Shown here: piece after piece, positions 51,896 to 61,514 of the stretch
How the letters are laid out: every line of letters begins with the position of its first letter
How positions within the stretch are numbered: the stretch's first letter is position 1
Origin: Bacteroidales bacterium
GTDB lineage: Bacteria > Bacteroidota > Bacteroidia > Bacteroidales > UBA932
Length of the DNA: 64,000 nt
Assembly: GCA_015060245.1 (NCBI GenBank)
Contig: SUYU01000004.1
Coordinates: forward strand, 62,001-126,000
Direction of reading: 5' to 3'
Translations under genes and position numbers: made by a program
Notes under the pieces: model-generated
The model's database searches: none
Told to the model about the DNA's origin: nothing
Seen by the model: the letters and a program-made list of their open reading frames with translations, nothing else

Positions 51896-53350
51896 ATGAC
51901 AAAGGAAAATAAAATTCTATATAATTCACATTCAGAAAAATCGGAGGCCGGTGCAGTTCCTGCAAAAGATGTTACAGGTGCAAATGAAGGTTTCAAGCCG
52001 TTGAAAATTGCAGTAGGACTCTCTGGCGGCGTGGATTCAAGTGTGGCTGCACTGCTGTTGAAGCAGGCCGGCCATAATGTAGTTGCGCTGTTCATGCAGA
52101 ACTGGCATGATACAACTGGTACACTTCATGGTGATTGTGAGTGGGAGGAGGACAAGTTCGTGGCAGAGATGGTTGCAAAGAAGATTGGAATTCCTTTCCA
52201 TTTTGTGGATTTGAGCGAAACGTACAGGAAAAGGGTTGTGGATTATATGTTCAGCGAGTATGAGAAGGGGCGTACTCCCAATCCTGATGTGCTGTGCAAC
52301 AGGGAGATAAAATTTGATGCTTTCCTCCAGTGTGCCCTCGAACTTGGAGTGGATTACGTTGCAACCGGACATTACTGCAAGAAGGATGAGTTTGTAAATG
52401 AGAATGGTGAGACTATTTACAGGATACTTGCCGGTGACGACAAGAACAAGGATCAGAGTTATTTCTTGTGCCAACTCTCACAGGAGCAACTCTCAAGGGC
52501 CCTATTTCCAATAGGTGACATTGACAAGCCCACCGTTCGCAGATTGGCCAAGGAGGCCGGTTTGCCAAGTGCAGACAAGAAGGATTCACAGGGAATCTGC
52601 TTTGTGGGCAAGGTTGACCTGCCGGTCTTCCTTCAGCAGAAATTAAAACCCAAAGAGGGTAAAGTTGTGGAGATCTTTGCAACGGAGCAGGAGAGGGAGC
52701 CTTACACTGAGGCGGCTCTGAGGCCAGGAGAGACTGTTGCAGAGGCTCTTGCCCGGGCGCAGAATGTTCAGAACTCCCCAAATGCCTCCAATACCCCAAA
52801 TGCCCAGAATTACGAGAATCTCCAGAATACCCAAAATGTCGGGATGAGTGACGTTACCAAAGGCCATCAAGTGCAGGAGTATACCCACGAAGAACTTGAA
52901 GCATTGGCCGCTCCTGTACATTATAAGCCTTCAGATGGAAAGGTCATCGGCAAACATATCGGGGCCCAGTTTTATACAATCGGGCAGCGCAAGGGGTTGA
53001 ACATTGGCGGTCATAAAGAGTCTATTTTTGTGATTTCTACGGATATAGAAAATAATATCATTTATGTGGGCGAAGGTCATTCACATCCTGGACTATACAG
53101 GCGCGGACTTAAGATTGCCATGGATGAGGTGCATTGGATAAGGGAAGACCTCAAGATGCAGGTAGGGGAGACTCGCCGCTATCTTGTGCGTATCCGCTAC
53201 CGCCAGCCGTTGCAGGAGGCTACTTTATATCAGTATCCCGACGGATTGTACATTATCTTTGACAAACCACAAAGAGGAATATCTGCAGGCCAGTTTGCCG
53301 CATGGTATACCCGCGGCGAGGAGGAGATGATAGGGTCGGGTGTAATATGA
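51896..53350 (+). CDS. mnmA: tRNA-specific 2-thiouridylase MnmA with low-complexity insertion
   Basis: 484 residues against the usual ~360-390. PP-loop GLSGGVDSS (41-49); catalytic cysteines C134 in DVLCNREIKF and C235 in DSQGICFVG; TIGQRKGLNIGG near 361-372. It activates U34 of tRNA for 2-thiolation. Two additions: a ~35-residue N-terminal extension and, between about 263 and 347 (where relatives have a short loop before the beta-barrel), some 70-80 extra residues with a repetitive Asn/Gln/Pro part (NVQNSPNASNTPNAQN). The insertion is at the domain junction, so the catalytic core can still fold. Confidence 0.93.
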   Translation: MTKENKILYNSHSEKSEAGAVPAKDVTGANEGFKPLKIAVGLSGGVDSSVAALLLKQAGHNVVALFMQNWHDTTGTLHGDCEWEEDKFVAEMVAKKIGIPFHFVDLSETYRKRVVDYMFSEYEKGRTPNPDVLCNREIKFDAFLQCALELGVDYVATGHYCKKDEFVNENGETIYRILAGDDKNKDQSYFLCQLSQEQLSRALFPIGDIDKPTVRRLAKEAGLPSADKKDSQGICFVGKVDLPVFLQQKLKPKEGKVVEIFATEQEREPYTEAALRPGETVAEALARAQNVQNSPNASNTPNAQNYENLQNTQNVGMSDVTKGHQVQEYTHEELEALAAPVHYKPSDGKVIGKHIGAQFYTIGQRKGLNIGGHKESIFVISTDIENNIIYVGEGHSHPGLYRRGLKIAMDEVHWIREDLKMQVGETRRYLVRIRYRQPLQEATLYQYPDGLYIIFDKPQRGISAGQFAAWYTRGEEEMIGSGVI

Positions 53351-53361
53351 TTGTATCTTCG

Positions 53362-53381
53362 GGCACTTGTGCCGTTTCTTT
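53362..53381 (+). terminator. Weak terminator after mnmA
   Basis: Short stem GGCAC-TT-GTGCC followed by GTTTCTTT, 12 bp after the mnmA stop and before the convergent hydrolase gene. The two-base loop is strained; support is modest. Confidence 0.45.
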
Positions 53382-53391
53382 GCAATTGTGC

Positions 53392-54186
53392 CTATACTTC
53401 AACAGAGAGGCCGTCGTAGGCGGCAAAGACGTTTTCAGGCAGTTCCCCGCTTAACTCTTCATGTGTGCCTATCTGGTGCGAGAGATGCGTAAGGTAACTG
53501 CGCTTTGCTCCGACGCGCGAAATCACATCAAGGGCCTCAGAGAGAGAGAAGTGCGAGATATGCGTAGTATGGCGGATGGTGTTTATTACAAAGAGTTCAA
53601 GACCTTTGAGTTTGCTGTATTCCGACTCCGGAAGCATGCTTCCATCTGTGAGGTAGGCAATGTTTCCTATTCTGAAACCGAGTATAGGAAGTTTGTAGTG
53701 GAATACCCTTATGGGGGTAACTGTTATTGAGGAGGTAGAGCCGTCGGGAAGAGTCTTGGTAATTTCAAACGGATTCTCATCAATTGTCCTTAACTCATAT
53801 TCTGGTACACCAGGGTATTTGAACTCCGCAAATGCGTAGGAATACTCCATTTTAAGGCTCTGTTGAACACGATTTTCTGCATAAATCGGGAATGCCGCCT
53901 TGCGGAAATAGTTGAAGGCGCGTATATCGTCCAGACCTCCGGTATGGTCTTTATGCTGGTGAGTGAGAAGCACTGCATCTGCATCATGGATCTTCTCCCT
54001 CAACATCTGTTGCCTGAAGTCGGGACCGCAATCTATGATAATTCTGAAGCCCTCATGCTCTATGAGCGCGGAGGTGCGCAGCCTCTTGTCCTTTGGGTCT
54101 GCAGATTGGCATACATGACAATCGCACCCTATCATTGGTACTCCCTGAGATGTTCCTGTGCCTAAAAATGTGATCTTGCTCTTCAT
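53392..54186 (-). CDS. Metallo-beta-lactamase-fold hydrolase (PhnP-like)
   Basis: 264 residues. LGTGTSQGVPMIGCDCHVC at the N-terminus brings the Cys trio seen in PhnP-type phosphodiesterases, and the zinc site is THQHKDHTGG (near 75). Further metal ligands are expected in DGSMLPESEY and THLSHQIG. The family cleaves cyclic phosphodiesters (e.g. phosphoribosyl 1,2-cyclic phosphate) or nucleotides; there are no phosphonate genes here. Its predicted transcription start falls on or next to the ATG, so the mRNA may be leaderless. Confidence 0.87.
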   Translation of the reverse strand: MKSKITFLGTGTSQGVPMIGCDCHVCQSADPKDKRLRTSALIEHEGFRIIIDCGPDFRQQMLREKIHDADAVLLTHQHKDHTGGLDDIRAFNYFRKAAFPIYAENRVQQSLKMEYSYAFAEFKYPGVPEYELRTIDENPFEITKTLPDGSTSSITVTPIRVFHYKLPILGFRIGNIAYLTDGSMLPESEYSKLKGLELFVINTIRHTTHISHFSLSEALDVISRVGAKRSYLTHLSHQIGTHEELSGELPENVFAAYDGLSVEV

Positions 54187-54190
54187 TCTG

Positions 54191-54218
54191 CAAAGGTAGA
54201 AAATTTTAGTTACCTTTG
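54191..54218. promoter_or_regulatory. Symmetric divergent promoter pair
   Basis: CAAAGGTA (54191-54198) and its exact inverse TACCTTTG (54211-54218) form perfect -7 boxes pointing left and right, 12 bp apart. They serve the metallo-hydrolase (-) and the methylase (+). -33 boxes are poor for both. The inverted repeat might also be read as an operator. Confidence 0.65.
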
Positions 54219-54275
54219 TCCTTTACATTCTACGGAGCGATAAAGTTTAACAGAGAGTTTATTTTTTTGTAACAG

Positions 54276-54980
54276 ATGAGCGGTATTCTATATCTTATTC
54301 CATCTCCTCTTGGCGACAACGAGCCCAGGGAGGTGATTCCGGCACCGGTTTTTGAACTGTTGCCGCATTTGCAGCACTTTGTTGTGGAGGAACTCAGGAC
54401 TGTAAGACGTTATTTGTCAAGGGCAGGTCTCAAGGGAAAGATTGCCGAACTCAATCTGTATGAACTCAATGAACATACATTGCAGAAAGATGTTGAGTCA
54501 TATGTACAGATACTTAAGGAGGGCAATGATATAGGACTCATTTCGGAGGCGGGTTTGCCTGCTGTTGCTGATCCTGGCGCATTGCTTGTTGAACTTGCCC
54601 ACAAGAATGATATTGAGGTGAGGCCATTTGTGGGGCCATCTTCGTTGATGCTTGCCCTTATGGCAAGCGGCCTTAACGGCCAGTGCTTTGCATTTACCGG
54701 TTATTTGCCTGTAAAACCCGATGAGAGGAGGGCAAAGATCAAGACCATTGAGAAGGTCTCAATGCAGTTGAAACAGAGCCAGATAATGATAGAGACACCA
54801 TACAGGAATGACCAGTTGTTTGCCGACCTGCTTGCTGTATGCGGTGCAAATACCAGAATCTGCGTAGCGGCAGAGATTACATTGCCTACGCAGTTCATAA
54901 AGACAAAAACTGTCGCCCAATGGAAAAAGAGTCCGGTAACAATAGGAAAACGTCCATGTGTATTTGTGCTGCTGGCATAG
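54276..54980 (+). CDS. RsmI-like SAM-dependent methyltransferase
   Basis: 234 residues of the tetrapyrrole-methylase fold. LYLIPSPLGDNEPREVIP at the start replaces the usual T-P-I-G-N of RsmI; GLISEAGLPAVADPG and PFVGPSSLMLALMASG are the SAM-pocket motifs, and FTGYLP follows. RsmI methylates the 2'-O of C1402 in 16S rRNA. This shorter protein is a Bacteroidetes paralogue type whose target is not known to me. It lacks the C-terminal extension of RsmI. Confidence 0.85.
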   Translation: MSGILYLIPSPLGDNEPREVIPAPVFELLPHLQHFVVEELRTVRRYLSRAGLKGKIAELNLYELNEHTLQKDVESYVQILKEGNDIGLISEAGLPAVADPGALLVELAHKNDIEVRPFVGPSSLMLALMASGLNGQCFAFTGYLPVKPDERRAKIKTIEKVSMQLKQSQIMIETPYRNDQLFADLLAVCGANTRICVAAEITLPTQFIKTKTVAQWKKSPVTIGKRPCVFVLLA

Positions 54981-55038
54981 TGCATATGGCAATAATGTAT
55001 ATAAGTTGGAATATTTGAGTAGAAAGTGATATATATTT

Positions 55039-55398
55039 ATGAAGAGAATTGGAAGAATAGAACTTGTTGATATGGAGTTTTTCTCAAATCATGGTTGTTT
55101 TGAAGAGGAGAGGATAATCGGAAACAGGTTTATTGTAAATTGCGCTGTTGAGTATGACTGTACAGCCGCTGCCGGAAGTGACAATATAGAGGATGCATTG
55201 AACTATCAGTTGCTATATGATATAGTTAAGAGAGAGATGGCCATTCCTTCACATCTGCTTGAGCATGTTGCCGGAAGAATCCTGGATGCCATCAAGCAGA
55301 GATTCCCGTATGTGCTTTATGCAAAGGTATGTGTTGATAAAAACAATCCTCCGCTCGGCGGCAAGGTGGGTGCATCAAGGGTTGTAATGGAGTTGTAG
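55039..55398 (+). CDS. folB: Dihydroneopterin aldolase
   Basis: 119 residues, the family length. NHGCFEEERIIGNRF is the conserved N-terminal motif with the substrate-binding Glu region, LNYQLLYDIV the middle, and VCVDKNNPPLGG carries the catalytic Lys near the end. It converts dihydroneopterin to 6-hydroxymethyl-dihydropterin and glycolaldehyde in folate synthesis. It is followed after 40 bp by mtaB. Confidence 0.93.
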   Translation: MKRIGRIELVDMEFFSNHGCFEEERIIGNRFIVNCAVEYDCTAAAGSDNIEDALNYQLLYDIVKREMAIPSHLLEHVAGRILDAIKQRFPYVLYAKVCVDKNNPPLGGKVGASRVVMEL

Positions 55399-55438
55399 AG
55401 CAGTGTTTTTACAGGTGACTGGTTTTAAATTTTTAAGT

Positions 55439-56815
55439 ATGGATATTTCCAATAATAATATACTTGGGCCGACAGTTGGAGGCAAGGGCAGGAGTGTGGC
55501 ATTCGTTACATTAGGCTGCAAACTCAATTTCTCTGAAACATCAACCATTGCACAACATTTTATTGAGGCTGGTTATGAGCGTGTGGCACAGAACAAGCCT
55601 GCTGACATATACGTTATAAATACTTGCTCGGTAACAGAACATGCCGACAAAAAGTGCAGGAACTTCATACGTAAACTCCACAAGCAGAACCCCGATGCAA
55701 TAATTGCCGTAACCGGATGCTATGCCCAGTTGAAGCCTCAGGAGATTCTTGATATAGAGGGTGTTGATATGGTTGTAGGGGCAGACCGCAAAGGTGATCT
55801 GTTTCAGTTGGTAAACGAAAACCTCAAGCCGTCGGCTTCAGATAATGATATTCATGCCAATGAGGCTTCTGATACCAAAGCCGATTCTGTACTCTCTGCA
55901 ACAAACACTCATGCACGCTTTTCATATTCATGTGCCATTTCAGAGGTAAAGAGTATCTTCCCTGCCTTTTCTCAGGGAGAGAGAACCAGATCATTCCTCA
56001 AGGTGCAGGATGGATGTGATTACCGCTGTTCATACTGTACGATTCCTCTTGCAAGGGGCAGGAGCAGGAATTTGAGCATTGCAACCATAGTGGAACAGGC
56101 AAAGAGGATTGCAGCCAAGGGAATGGTTGAGGTTGTGCTCACAGGAGTAAATACCGGCGATTTTGGAAAAACTACAGGAGAAAAGTTCATAGATCTGCTA
56201 AAGGCGCTCAATGAGGTTGAGGGCATAGAGAGGTACCGTATCTCCTCAATCGAGCCAAATCTTCTCAATGAAGAGACAATCCGCTGGATAGCAAGCGGAA
56301 CAAAATTCCAGAACCATTTTCATATTCCGCTCCAGAGCGGTTGTGACAAGATATTGGCAAAGATGCGCCGTCGTTACAACACCGCAATGTTTTATGATAA
56401 AATCTCAATGATAAGGGATATAATGGGTGATGTATTCTTTGGCATTGATGTGATTGTGGGCTTCCCAGGTGAGAGCGACGAGGATTTTGAAGCAACATAT
56501 AACTTCTTGAAAGATAAGGTAAAACCTGCATTTATACATGTATTTCCTTACTCCCGACGGGCTGATACCGATGCTGCTGTAATGCCTGACCAGGTTCAGG
56601 AGAGCATAAAGACCCGCAGGGTGGAGGCCCTTACAGAGTTGAGTGACCGTCTGCACAAGGAGTATTGCAGCAGATACGAGGGAACAACACAACAGGTACT
56701 CTTTGAATCAACACAGAAAGGAGGCATGATGTATGGTTACACCGGCAATTATATAAAGGTGGAGCGCAAGTATGACAAGTCTCTTATAGGAAAGATTTCA
56801 GAGATGACTATATAA
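55439..56815 (+). CDS. mtaB: tRNA t6A37 methylthiotransferase MtaB
   Basis: 458 residues from ATG 55439 (MDISNNNILG). A GTG at 55403 would add 12 residues and fits the family less well. MTTase domain cysteines: LGCKLNFSET, NTCSVTEHADKKC and VTGCYAQ. Radical SAM motif CDYRCSYCTIP holds the second [4Fe-4S]. A C-terminal TRAM-like part follows. It adds a methylthio group to C2 of t6A37, the product of the TsaD pathway encoded 5 kb away. A Ser/Ala/Asn/Asp-rich loop of about 30 residues before the radical SAM domain is longer than usual. Confidence 0.93.
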   Translation: MDISNNNILGPTVGGKGRSVAFVTLGCKLNFSETSTIAQHFIEAGYERVAQNKPADIYVINTCSVTEHADKKCRNFIRKLHKQNPDAIIAVTGCYAQLKPQEILDIEGVDMVVGADRKGDLFQLVNENLKPSASDNDIHANEASDTKADSVLSATNTHARFSYSCAISEVKSIFPAFSQGERTRSFLKVQDGCDYRCSYCTIPLARGRSRNLSIATIVEQAKRIAAKGMVEVVLTGVNTGDFGKTTGEKFIDLLKALNEVEGIERYRISSIEPNLLNEETIRWIASGTKFQNHFHIPLQSGCDKILAKMRRRYNTAMFYDKISMIRDIMGDVFFGIDVIVGFPGESDEDFEATYNFLKDKVKPAFIHVFPYSRRADTDAAVMPDQVQESIKTRRVEALTELSDRLHKEYCSRYEGTTQQVLFESTQKGGMMYGYTGNYIKVERKYDKSLIGKISEMTI

Positions 56816-56838
56816 TCAAGTCCGGAGGTTTGAGAAAA

Positions 56839-59800
56839 TTATTGGGCTATGGGGCCATCAGGGGTATCATCAGTTGGGATGATGCCCTTTTTCTTTAGCC
56901 TGGCCTCTTTGCGCTCCATTTTTTTGCGCTCCTTTTCGCGCTTTTCATACTCCTTCTGCTCCTTGCTTTTCTTTCGGAAAATATCCTTGAAGCGGTAAAA
57001 CTCCTGCTGGTAACTTAAACCGATTCCGCTCCTTTGGCTGTCATCCAGATAATTGGAGTACTGGTCAGCGGCGTGGGAGAAGAGGTTCATGCGCATTTTT
57101 CCGCTCTTGTCCAGTTTTAGTTCTACATCCACATTGCCTATGACACCTCTGTTGGTTGAACTCTGGTATGGGTCATTTCCAATGCTTCCGTTGATTGAGA
57201 GCCTGTTGTTGAAGAGTTGTGTTGAGACTGCAACATCAAAGATATCAGTTCCCTTGTCGCCCGGCTGATAGTTGAAACCAAGGTCAAGGGGTATGCCCAG
57301 TTGCTGCAGTATTGTGTTTATCTGGTTGCTCAGAATCTCTGATACGTTCGAGTAGAGGATTGTTGAGTTGTTGGTAATGCCCGATTGCTCATCCGGGAGG
57401 AATCCTCCGGAGATGAGAAGTGCGGCAAACTGTTTCTGAATCTTGCCTTCGGTATTGAGTGCGCTTTCAACCCTCACTTTGGTTGTAGGGTCAAGGTCCG
57501 GTATATCAATATTGAACTTGAGTTCGGGATTCATAAGATTTCCGCTCATTATTATTTCGCAGTTTACAGTACGTCTTGTACTTACCGAACTTGTATCTGC
57601 AATAAGTGTGTTAATTGCGGCTTTGGTCCTGTAAATTGCTGTAAGGTTGAGTGTTGTGTTGTCAATTCCTCCATTGAAATGGATTGTACCTCCCGGCTGG
57701 ATTATGAAATCCTTTGTTGCAAATCCAAATCCCGACAATACAAACTTGTAGTTGCCCTCATTGATCACGTAGTCTCCGAATATGTCAAAAACACTCTTGG
57801 AAGGGTTGATGTCAAGGTTTATAAGACCGCTTCCGTTTGCGCGGATTATGTCACCCAGTGATTTGTTTATTTCAATGAAGACCTCTGCGTCGGGGTTGGC
57901 ATTGGCGCGCAGCAGCACCTGCATCTGTGATGCGCTCCTGGCCTTTGTCCTGTTTTGCATAAGGGAGTCATAGAAGTCTGTAACCCTCTTGCTCTCCGGC
58001 TCCTTGAATGTGAGAAGGTTTGTTTGTGTTGCTGTTTCAGTAGAACTTAACGGTATATGAAGTGCGGTCTTCTCATCAGGACGCACATTTATGTCAAGCA
58101 AAATGTTGCTGAATGGGCCCTTTACACCAAATGAGCCTGTTGCATAGGCATTTCCATAAAAATACTCATTGTCGCTCTCCCTGGTGTTGAGGCACTCAAG
58201 ATTCTTGAATCTTATGTTGGCATCAATTCTGGCATCCCTGAAATAGTTGTAGTGCAGGCCTCCGGTAACGTTGCCTTTATTTCCATATTTGTCGGAAACT
58301 TCAAGACCGTCGGCAAAAATGCCCTTTTCATTGAGTATAACCGGGCCGTTCAGTGTATACGGAACATTGGTGTAATTTACGGTAAAGTTGAAATTGTCAA
58401 ACCGGCAGTTTTCGCCGTTGAGGCTCAATTGGTCAAGCGGACCGCTCAAATTCACGTTGCCCGAGAATGTTCCTGCCGATTTTGATATTATGTCAGCCAA
58501 AAACGGTTCAAAATAGGTCACCGACAGATTGTCAAGCGAGCCCTCAAGATTGAGGTAATTGCCTTCCGGCTTGAAGTAGCCCGAGACCATCATGTTTCTT
58601 CTGCCGTTGAGTTTTGAGTTTACAAGTATATTGAAACGCTTTTGGGGCTGGTACCATTTGCTCATAATCTTCATTACTCCCACAGGATTCCTGTATACAT
58701 ATACCGAATCTCCTGTAAGGTCAAGGAATACGTTTGAGTTGTTTCCAAAGGTTGAGACTCTGGCATTGCCCGAAAAGAATCCTTCAATATTGAAAGGCCT
58801 GTTGAGGAAGAGGTTGAAGACCTTTATGTCAAATTGGTTGAGGCCAAGGTTAAGTGAGTCCATTTTTGTTTTTGAGAGGAGTCCGTCGGCACTCAGATAC
58901 TGGTTGCCGTTGGTGAGCCTGAATCCTTCAATAGCAACGGAACTGTCGGCCAAAATGATGTTTGACGGATTGAGTTGCCATCTGTTGCCTTTGAGCATTA
59001 TATGGGAGTTGCTGTCAAGAGTAAAACGAATTGAATCCTTCAAAAATCCTATTTTGGTGCCTATAAGGGCGTTGCTCATCTCCTGTGATGTGTTCCTGAT
59101 GGCAAAAAGTGCATCAAAGAGATTCTCTTTGCCCTTTAGGGTAAAGATTGAACTGTCCATCCTCATGCCGGCAACCCTTATGTTGTCGCCCTTCATGCGG
59201 ATACTGAGCAGTGAATCCCTGTTGTCCAACTCAAGGTTGAGTCCCTTTATGAAGTTGCGGTTGTAGACAATTCCTCCGGAGTTAAGTGAGAAGTCAAAAA
59301 GGTTGTCGCTCCCAATGCCGGTCTCAATTTCTGTATTCTCCTCTATGTAGAGCCCCGGAAGTATGAACTGGCATAGGGCAGAGGAGTTGTTTGTCTTTAC
59401 CTTGAGTCTGTATGAATTGCCGTCATTGTATATCTCTTCAAGTTTGTCGGCAGAAAGCGTACCGCTGTTTTCCGAAAAGAGGTTGCCGGCATTCTTGTAC
59501 ATTGTCACTGCTACAAGTTTCTTTACAAAAGAGGTTGCCGGTGCGGTTCCGTCAAACTCGGCGTCTATAAATGGGGCGGTCAGCAAAATGTTGTAATTAT
59601 GGTTTCCTGCATGTGAAGTGAGTTTGACAGGACCAAGTTTGTGCTCGCCATTGCTGTTGCGGTATGTTGCACTCATTACATTTATATTGCCGACAATATC
59701 CTTCTGGGCAGTCGTGGTAAAGTTTGCGGTGGTACGCAAATTTACTACAGATATGGTATCCCTTTTGTCAAAATTGAGTGCAGCAAGATTGGCATGAGGT

Positions 59801-61467
59801 ATGTCTGCAAAGAAATTGTACTTGCTCTCCTTTTTTGTGTCAAAGGAGAAGAGCCCCTGGAACATGAAGTCAAGGTTGGGGTCATGGCATACTATACGGC
59901 CGTCAAAGTAGCGGTTGTTGTATTTGCCTACTGCTGCAATGTTTGAGTAGTTGTAACCGTTGAAACCAAGTTTTTCTACCCTTACGCTGTCTATTGAAAG
60001 GGTTAGGCCGCTCCGTTTTGTTACAAGGGCTGAGATGGCGCCCTTCATGTCAACTTCTCCAAGTATATCGGCCGATATCACCTTGCCCACATCAAAATTG
60101 TGGCTTGTAGCATTTCCCTTTATTACAAAACCATTGAGTTTGGGGTCATTCTTCAGAAGCATGTCAACATCAATGCTTCCAACCTGTGATGTGAGTGATC
60201 CGTGAGCCACAAAGTCATCAGGAAGTCCAATGAGTGAGCCCTTGAATATGTATCTGATGCCCGGTGCAAGTCTCTTGAAGAACTCTATGCCCGATTTTCC
60301 GCTGATTGCACCCACAACCCTTGAGATATCGTTGCTTGTGGTATAACTATCTTTTATCTCCACAACTGTCATGGTCTGTTCAATGTCTGGCAGACCGGTC
60401 ATCCTTACTGACAGATCAACCATAGTCTCGCCTGACTTTGATCTTACCTCGATGGAACGGCTTCTCAAATCGCAAACAGGACCGCTCACTTTGCCGTTTA
60501 TATAGAGCCCGAGGGTGCTTGTGTACAGACTTGGCGCTATTCTTCCTATAGTCTTGAAACTCAAATATGAGTTGTTGAGTTCTGCATCAAGTTCAACCAG
60601 TTCGGTAAATTCACCCAGGTCTCTGGGTGAGGTGTATTTCATGCTGAAGAAGTCTGCATTTACCCGTGAGAAGTTGTCGGCAATCACCAGGTCGTTTATA
60701 CGGGCCTCTGTTGCGCTCAACTCTATATTTCCATTGAGTTCCCTCAATGCAAAACCGCTGCGGTCACAGCCGCTGATCTTCTTGATGTGGCCAAAAATTG
60801 TATCCCTTTCAACCCTTACATTGTTTATGTCAATATTTATGTTCCGGACATCAAGGTTGGCAAAATTTATTATGCTGTCACCCTTTGAAATGAACTTGTC
60901 GGGATTATTTAAAATGAATCTGAAATCTTTTATCTTAAGCGAGTTGGCCAAAAGTTTTATAGGGAATCCCTTTTTTGTGGTATCCTTCTCCCTCTCGGGG
61001 TCAATTTTGAATATTCTTGCAAGGTTTGTCCTGCCCTGTCCGCCCTCATTCTGAATGGCAAAGAGACCATCCTGTATATATATCCGGTTGAGGCTTACCT
61101 TCAGTTTCATGAGGTCTGTACTCTTGAGTGATACAGAAATTTTGCCGCAGTGGAGCAGTGTATCGGTCTGGTTGAAGTTGCGCTTCAGTGAGTCAAGATG
61201 GGCAGAGTGTTCAGTTGAGACTATTGATACGTCCTGAAGAATAATCTTGTTGAAGAAGATGAAGTATATTTTTCCAATATCTATCTTGCCGTTGATCTGT
61301 TTGGATGCAGTCTTTACAATCTCCTTAATGATAAGGGTTTGCGTTGCCGGAAACTGCAGCGCAATATATCCTGTGACCTGAATTGTTATCAGGGCAATAA
61401 GGAGCCAGACAAATATTTTCTTGAGCGTTTTGATAAATTTGTGGAATAAATGCATTTTAAATAACAA
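56839..61467 (-). CDS. tamB: TamB/DUF490 translocation and assembly protein
   Basis: 1,542 residues. An N-terminal membrane helix (about 18-36, IFVWLLIALITIQVTGYIAL) anchors a very long beta-helical periplasmic body (AsmA/DUF748-like repeats) that ends in the conserved DUF490 domain (about 1,080-1,500), with GSINLDINPSKSVF-like strands and GNLMNPELKFNIDIPDLDPT. The tail after 1,500 is Lys/Glu/Arg-rich. TamB-type proteins carry lipids or outer-membrane proteins between the membranes. The ATG could be 61467 or 61455; the latter lies just inside the predicted transcript. Confidence 0.92.
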   Translation of the reverse strand: MLFKMHLFHKFIKTLKKIFVWLLIALITIQVTGYIALQFPATQTLIIKEIVKTASKQINGKIDIGKIYFIFFNKIILQDVSIVSTEHSAHLDSLKRNFNQTDTLLHCGKISVSLKSTDLMKLKVSLNRIYIQDGLFAIQNEGGQGRTNLARIFKIDPEREKDTTKKGFPIKLLANSLKIKDFRFILNNPDKFISKGDSIINFANLDVRNINIDINNVRVERDTIFGHIKKISGCDRSGFALRELNGNIELSATEARINDLVIADNFSRVNADFFSMKYTSPRDLGEFTELVELDAELNNSYLSFKTIGRIAPSLYTSTLGLYINGKVSGPVCDLRSRSIEVRSKSGETMVDLSVRMTGLPDIEQTMTVVEIKDSYTTSNDISRVVGAISGKSGIEFFKRLAPGIRYIFKGSLIGLPDDFVAHGSLTSQVGSIDVDMLLKNDPKLNGFVIKGNATSHNFDVGKVISADILGEVDMKGAISALVTKRSGLTLSIDSVRVEKLGFNGYNYSNIAAVGKYNNRYFDGRIVCHDPNLDFMFQGLFSFDTKKESKYNFFADIPHANLAALNFDKRDTISVVNLRTTANFTTTAQKDIVGNINVMSATYRNSNGEHKLGPVKLTSHAGNHNYNILLTAPFIDAEFDGTAPATSFVKKLVAVTMYKNAGNLFSENSGTLSADKLEEIYNDGNSYRLKVKTNNSSALCQFILPGLYIEENTEIETGIGSDNLFDFSLNSGGIVYNRNFIKGLNLELDNRDSLLSIRMKGDNIRVAGMRMDSSIFTLKGKENLFDALFAIRNTSQEMSNALIGTKIGFLKDSIRFTLDSNSHIMLKGNRWQLNPSNIILADSSVAIEGFRLTNGNQYLSADGLLSKTKMDSLNLGLNQFDIKVFNLFLNRPFNIEGFFSGNARVSTFGNNSNVFLDLTGDSVYVYRNPVGVMKIMSKWYQPQKRFNILVNSKLNGRRNMMVSGYFKPEGNYLNLEGSLDNLSVTYFEPFLADIISKSAGTFSGNVNLSGPLDQLSLNGENCRFDNFNFTVNYTNVPYTLNGPVILNEKGIFADGLEVSDKYGNKGNVTGGLHYNYFRDARIDANIRFKNLECLNTRESDNEYFYGNAYATGSFGVKGPFSNILLDINVRPDEKTALHIPLSSTETATQTNLLTFKEPESKRVTDFYDSLMQNRTKARSASQMQVLLRANANPDAEVFIEINKSLGDIIRANGSGLINLDINPSKSVFDIFGDYVINEGNYKFVLSGFGFATKDFIIQPGGTIHFNGGIDNTTLNLTAIYRTKAAINTLIADTSSVSTRRTVNCEIIMSGNLMNPELKFNIDIPDLDPTTKVRVESALNTEGKIQKQFAALLISGGFLPDEQSGITNNSTILYSNVSEILSNQINTILQQLGIPLDLGFNYQPGDKGTDIFDVAVSTQLFNNRLSINGSIGNDPYQSSTNRGVIGNVDVELKLDKSGKMRMNLFSHAADQYSNYLDDSQRSGIGLSYQQEFYRFKDIFRKKSKEQKEYEKREKERKKMERKEARLKKKGIIPTDDTPDGPIAQ

Positions 61468-61495
61468 AAATAATTAAAAAAACTGAGTAGATTTG
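61465..61495. promoter_or_regulatory. Divergent -7 boxes: tamB (-) and tsaD (+)
   Basis: Minus strand TATTTTTG (61465-61472), plus strand TAGATTTG (61488-61495), 15 bp apart; the plus start would be about 61502, 13 nt before the tsaD ATG. The minus start would be near 61458, downstream of the first possible tamB ATG (61467), so it favours 61455 or shows the box is not used. Confidence 0.5.
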
Positions 61496-61514
61496 TAAAA
61501 ATTTTAACATCTGT

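Noticed and set aside
58592..59266. Plus-strand frame of 224 codons inside tamB
   Set aside because: Antisense of the long beta-helical gene; no start context or motif.
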